NCBI GenBank assembly: GCA_030041215.1
Contig: JASHOH010000229.1
Location: 1-43,974 of the forward strand
Direction of reading: 5' to 3'
Source of the DNA: Candidatus Sulfotelmatobacter sp.
GTDB lineage: Bacteria > Acidobacteriota > Terriglobia > Terriglobales > Acidobacteriaceae
DNA: 43,974 nucleotides
Positions 40,571 to 43,974 of the stretch are shown here, piece after piece. Made by a program: the position numbers and the translations under genes. The notes under the pieces were generated by a model that worked only from the letters and a program-made list of their open reading frames with translations, was not told the origin of the DNA and did no database searches. Position 1 is the stretch's first letter, and each line of letters begins with the position of its first letter.

Positions 40571-41266
40571 ATGAAATTCGGAGTCATCATTTTTCCCGGT
40601 TCCAACTGCGACCATGATGCTTACTGGACCGTTCAGCAGGTAGCCAAACAGCCGGTGACGGGTCTCTGGCATGAATCGCATGATCTGCAAAATTGCGATG
40701 CCATTATCGTGCCGGGAGGTTTTGCCTTTGGCGACTATCTGCGGACCGGCGCGATTGCGAAGTTTTCTCCGGTCATGGAGTCGGTTCGGCGATTCGCGGA
40801 TTCCGGTGGCCTGGTGCTGGGTATCTGCAATGGATTTCAAATTCTGTGCGAAGCCGGCCTTCTGCAAGGAGCGCTGATGCGCAACACAGGGCTGAAATAT
40901 GTCTGCAGGCCGGTGCAGGTGCGGGTTGAGAACGCTGCCACTCCTTTCACCAATGCCTGCTCGCAAGGCGAAGTGCTGACCATTCCTATTGGACACATGG
41001 AAGGAAATTATTTTTGCGATCAAGCGACGCTTGATCAGTTGAAACGCGAGAAGCGCGTGGTGTTCCGCTATTCCACTCCGTCGGGAGAAATTTCAGCGGC
41101 GGCCAATCCTAACGGCTCGCTCGACAACATCGCTGGAATTTGCAGCCCAGGAGGCAATGTGGTGGGAATGATGCCTCACCCCGAGCGCTCGTCTGAAGCC
41201 GTGCTCGGCGGCGTTGATGGCATGAAGATTTTTCAGTCCATGATCGGTGCGATGGTAAGCCGTTAG
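40571..41266 (+). CDS. purQ: Phosphoribosylformylglycinamidine synthase glutaminase subunit PurQ
   Basis: PurQ supplies ammonia from glutamine to PurL in step four of purine synthesis. The 231 residues have the class I glutamine amidotransferase catalytic Cys86 ([10 protein letters not shown]) and a His203/Glu205 pair ([10 protein letters not shown]). The opening [18 protein letters not shown] is canonical. The length is that of the short PurQ that works with PurS and small PurL, but neither purS nor purL is adjacent. ATG 40571 has no strong ribosome site. Confidence 0.96.
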   Translation: MKFGVIIFPGSNCDHDAYWTVQQVAKQPVTGLWHESHDLQNCDAIIVPGGFAFGDYLRTGAIAKFSPVMESVRRFADSGGLVLGICNGFQILCEAGLLQGALMRNTGLKYVCRPVQVRVENAATPFTNACSQGEVLTIPIGHMEGNYFCDQATLDQLKREKRVVFRYSTPSGEISAAANPNGSLDNIAGICSPGGNVVGMMPHPERSSEAVLGGVDGMKIFQSMIGAMVSR

Positions 41267-41350
41267 CGTCTTTCGGTAGTGGGCTACTTTGAATTTTGGA
41301 GGGCCCTCGGGCAAAAAGCAGGTTCCCTTCGACTTCGCTCTGTCGAAGCT

Positions 41351-41381
41351 CCCACTTCTCGCAAAGGCAGCGAGAAGTGGG
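41351..41381. repeat. Hairpin of the CCCAC...GTGGGGCA family
   Basis: CCCACTTCTCGC pairs perfectly with GCGAGAAGTGGG around a 7-nt loop and is followed by GGCA. It resembles the repeats inside thiE and at 37453-37533. Confidence 0.75.
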
Positions 41382-41481
41382 GCACGCCGGATTCATTTCT
41401 TTCGGTGACCGAAGGCCCATGAGTACTCAAGGCAGGCCCTCAACTGCCCAAGGGAACTAGAGACGTTCTGGTGGAATATAA

Positions 41482-41552
41482 CGCGGCCCTCAGCGGCTGA
41501 AGCCTGGAATTCGTGGCGGCCTTATGCGGCACGACTGAAGTCGTGCCCTTCC
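41482..41552 (+). repeat. Dispersed repeat, copy B
   Basis: GGCTGAAGCC, then a GTGG-GCC segment, then CACGACTGAAGTCGTG and CCCTTCCCC, in the same order and spacing as at 17761-17830. Confidence 0.65.
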
Positions 41553-41591
41553 CCTTCTTGATTCGCACGCTACAGCAACTGGAGAAACGCT

Positions 41592-43974
41592 CTACCGTAC
41601 GCCCGAGATGATGTAGAGCACGGAGAGGACCTGAGAATAACCGTACGCAAAGCGGGACGCATCACGGGTCATTACCACGGGGGCGATAGTTACTAGTCCA
41701 GCCGAAGAGTCCGGCCGTATTTCCTGCACCAGAGTCTCCTTACCCGTCGCCAGTTCCACCTTGTATACGTTGGTCGGAATGTGGCCTGGGTGATAGCCAT
41801 AGACCGAAGAATTATCTTCAGACCATTGCAGCGCAACGAAGCGGGCTTCTAAATCAGGGATACGGCGAGGCTCACCGCCGTTTACCGGATATACGGAAAC
41901 TGCTCCGGCATTATCTTCGTGGATAACGTACCGTCCGTCGGGTGATACCAAACCATTCGTAATTCCTTCGGGCGTGATGGGCACAGGTTTTCCGCCTTCG
42001 AAATCTACGATGTAGCAGCGAACGCCATGTCCTGGTTCGTTGGCATTGATCGTGATGTGTTTCCCATCCGCTAGAAAATGCGCTGTGCCATTGTTAATTT
42101 GCTCGATCCCCGGCAGATTAATTGTGCGCGTCTGGCCGGCGCCGATGGGAATCAGCCTGAGTTGTCCCGGCTTTCCCGGCACGATGGAAATCGCCCAACT
42201 GCCGTCGGGAGAAAGGCTGCCCCCGCTGCCTTCACCGAGTTGAATCGGAGGTGTGCCATCAATTTTGCGAATGGCGAGGGAATAATGGGCACCGGCTGCT
42301 TCACTGGCATCCTCGAACAATATTGACTGTCCGTCGGGCGAGATATCCTTGGCGACGCTCCAATCGTGCCAGGAAAGATCGCGCGGTTTGCCATTTCGCG
42401 TCATGGTCGCCATGGCAAGGCGCTCCGAATCCAGGCTAACGAGGACACGGCCATCACTTGCTACATCCTCAAGTGTCATCCCAGTTGGCAGATCGAGAAT
42501 GTGGCGAACATCTCCGGAAAGCTTCATTGCCAGCAAGGTCCGATTGCTGCCTGTTTCCGCTGCGGTGAACCAGATCTCTTTGCCGTCGGGCTTCCAGGCC
42601 AGTCCAAAATCGGAATTCCACTCGGGAGAAGTCAATCTGACATTGCCGTTCAGATCAAGCACGTAGACCGAGCCGCGGTCATCCCATAAGGAAGGGTGGT
42701 CCATGAAAGCGATCTTGTCGTTCTGAGGAGACAGCCGAACATGGCTGATCCAACCATTGCTCTGGAACAGCACATGCCCGATTGGATACTCAATTCGGTC
42801 CCGTCCCTCCGCATGATGAACGACCGCCAGTTCGCCTTTTGAGTCCCAGTCAGCCCACAGAACATTTTCCAGCACTTCGCGCGGCGATCCTCCTGCGAGC
42901 GGACTGCGCGCCAGAGTGGCCCCTTCGATTTCCAGATGCGCGCGACGCGATCCGTGCAGCGCCAGAGCCAGTTCGCCGGTCCGAGAAACCGCGAGCAGGT
43001 TTGCGTCTGAAAGATTGAGGGGCTGCGTTAAATGGGATTCGCCAACAGTGGAAAAGATGTGGAGCGGATCACCGTTCCACGCCGCACCGTAGAGGACGCT
43101 GCGAAAGTCGGGGGCGAAGCGGGCCGAGTAAATCGTGCCCTGCTCGAAGGTCAGGCGCTGGTACGAGGGTGGATTACGCTTCCCGCTTACTTGGAGCACA
43201 AGCAAGATCGCTGCCGCAACCAGAGGCACTGCTACCAGGGCCCAAGGGATGATTCTTGCGTGTAGAGGTTTGGTTCTCGGGGTTTGTATTCTGCCGGGCG
43301 TGGCATTTGCCATTGTCGAGAGAGCAAAGGCCAGGTCGCGAGCGGACTGAAAACGATTCTCAGGATCCTTCTCCAGGCAGTGTCGAACAATTTCGCGGCA
43401 AGATTCAGGAACTCGAGCTTGCTTAAAGTCATTGTCGGGAGGTTCTTCGCGCAGGACTGCCGTAATCGTATCGACCTCGGTTTCTCCGTGGAAAGCGCGG
43501 CGGCCGGTCAGCATTTCGTAAAGAATCGCGCCCACACTAAAGATGTCGCTGCGATGATCGACGGCCTTGCCTCGCAGTTGCTCAGGAGACATGTAGGCGA
43601 CGGTGCCAATTAGGCTGCCGCTCTTGGTCACTGTGGTCAGCTGTTCTACTGGGCGTGCGGACTCTTCAGGCGACGATTGCAGCTTGGCCACACCAAAGTC
43701 GAGGATTTTTATGCGGCCGTCTGTAGTGACGAAAAGATTTTCCGGCTTCAGGTCGCGATGAATGATGCGATGGCTGTGGGCCGCGACCAGCCCCTGCACG
43801 ATTTGCTGCGCATAGTCGAGGGCAACTCGTGTGGGCAAGGCCCCGCCGGCCAGCGCCGTACGCAGAGTCTTGCCTTCGAGCAACTCGCAAACGATGTAGG
43901 GCGAGCCTTCGTGCACGCCAATGTCGTATACAGCCAGGATGTTGGGATGATTCAATGATGCGGCGGCACGGGCT
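41592..43974 (-). CDS. Ser/Thr protein kinase with beta-propeller C-terminus (partial, start outside window)
   Basis: The minus-strand frame is open to the right edge, so the N-terminus is missing; 794 codons are visible. The kinase part shows ASLNHPNILAVYDIG, the catalytic HRDLKPENL, the DFG of ILDFGVAKL, and the APE-region equivalent in YMSPEQLRG. A transmembrane helix follows (IPWALVAVPLVAAAILLVLQ), then about 500 residues of TolB/WD40-like beta-propeller repeats with SPDG motifs. Such proteins are abundant in Acidobacteriota and are thought to couple an extracytoplasmic propeller to cytosolic phosphorylation. The substrates and signal are unknown. No ATP-binding Gly-loop can be checked here. 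Confidence 0.9.
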   Translation of the reverse strand, partial: ARAAASLNHPNILAVYDIGVHEGSPYIVCELLEGKTLRTALAGGALPTRVALDYAQQIVQGLVAAHSHRIIHRDLKPENLFVTTDGRIKILDFGVAKLQSSPEESARPVEQLTTVTKSGSLIGTVAYMSPEQLRGKAVDHRSDIFSVGAILYEMLTGRRAFHGETEVDTITAVLREEPPDNDFKQARVPESCREIVRHCLEKDPENRFQSARDLAFALSTMANATPGRIQTPRTKPLHARIIPWALVAVPLVAAAILLVLQVSGKRNPPSYQRLTFEQGTIYSARFAPDFRSVLYGAAWNGDPLHIFSTVGESHLTQPLNLSDANLLAVSRTGELALALHGSRRAHLEIEGATLARSPLAGGSPREVLENVLWADWDSKGELAVVHHAEGRDRIEYPIGHVLFQSNGWISHVRLSPQNDKIAFMDHPSLWDDRGSVYVLDLNGNVRLTSPEWNSDFGLAWKPDGKEIWFTAAETGSNRTLLAMKLSGDVRHILDLPTGMTLEDVASDGRVLVSLDSERLAMATMTRNGKPRDLSWHDWSVAKDISPDGQSILFEDASEAAGAHYSLAIRKIDGTPPIQLGEGSGGSLSPDGSWAISIVPGKPGQLRLIPIGAGQTRTINLPGIEQINNGTAHFLADGKHITINANEPGHGVRCYIVDFEGGKPVPITPEGITNGLVSPDGRYVIHEDNAGAVSVYPVNGGEPRRIPDLEARFVALQWSEDNSSVYGYHPGHIPTNVYKVELATGKETLVQEIRPDSSAGLVTIAPVVMTRDASRFAYGYSQVLSVLYIISGVR

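Larger units (their letters stand above)
41267..41591. other. Repeat-rich region between convergent genes
   Basis: It holds a perfect 12-bp hairpin (41351-41362 with 41370-41381) and a second dispersed repeat at 41482-41552. No gene is supported. The hairpins may end transcription of purQ and of the kinase gene. Confidence 0.6.

Overview
The window looks like a piece of an Acidobacteriota chromosome (class Terriglobia, Koribacter/Sulfotelmatobacter-like). This is judged from the gene set and layout, the moderately high GC, the many short palindromic intergenic repeats, and the frequent NtrC-type regulators and kinase/beta-propeller proteins. No rRNA or similarity search is available to confirm the assignment.

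Layout. Positions 1-390 hold the 3' end of a secreted, Gln-rich protein, followed by a sparse 1.3 kb stretch with one small membrane-protein gene. Positions 1752-7912 are a type IV pilus alignment/secretin operon: HTH regulator, pilM, pilN, pilO, an AMIN-PilP fusion and pilQ. Positions 8100-12147 carry pepP, accB, accC and thiE; thiE contains an in-frame palindromic repeat. Next come two APC-family amino acid permeases, a fused NAD(P)HX epimerase/dehydratase, a PilZ-like protein, tsaE, a secreted metallo-beta-lactamase-fold protein, a HEPN-like protein, fabI on the opposite strand, a TPR protein and a secreted hypothetical protein. An NtrB/NtrC-type two-component pair (23561-26874, minus strand) and an OmpA-like protein and a lipoprotein follow.

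Positions 29931-32190 are the most unusual part. An IS1595-family transposase, a tRNA-like sequence and a proteasome/HslV-like Ntn-hydrolase are enclosed by inward-facing 23 bp inverted repeats (22/23 identical), flanked by an identical 8 bp direct repeat. I read this as one 2.24 kb transposon with an Ntn-hydrolase passenger gene. The best start codon of the passenger is a GTG followed directly by the catalytic Thr, behind a perfect Shine-Dalgarno sequence.

After it come a second NtrB/NtrC-type pair, a degenerate receiver protein behind a good sigma-54 promoter match, a GT4 glycosyltransferase, a minus-strand operon (outer-membrane protein plus two tandem ferritin-like proteins, one with a clear Tat signal and one with a Tat-like N-terminus), a decayed repeat-protein tail, purQ, and the C-terminal part of a Ser/Thr kinase with a beta-propeller sensor region running off the right edge.

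Short repeats run through the window. Degenerate 7-bp tandem arrays sit just upstream of six start codons. A 45 bp palindromic repeat occurs twice. A family of hairpins with CCCAC...GTGGGGCA arms occurs in intergenic DNA and inside thiE. All functions are inferred from sequence motifs only.
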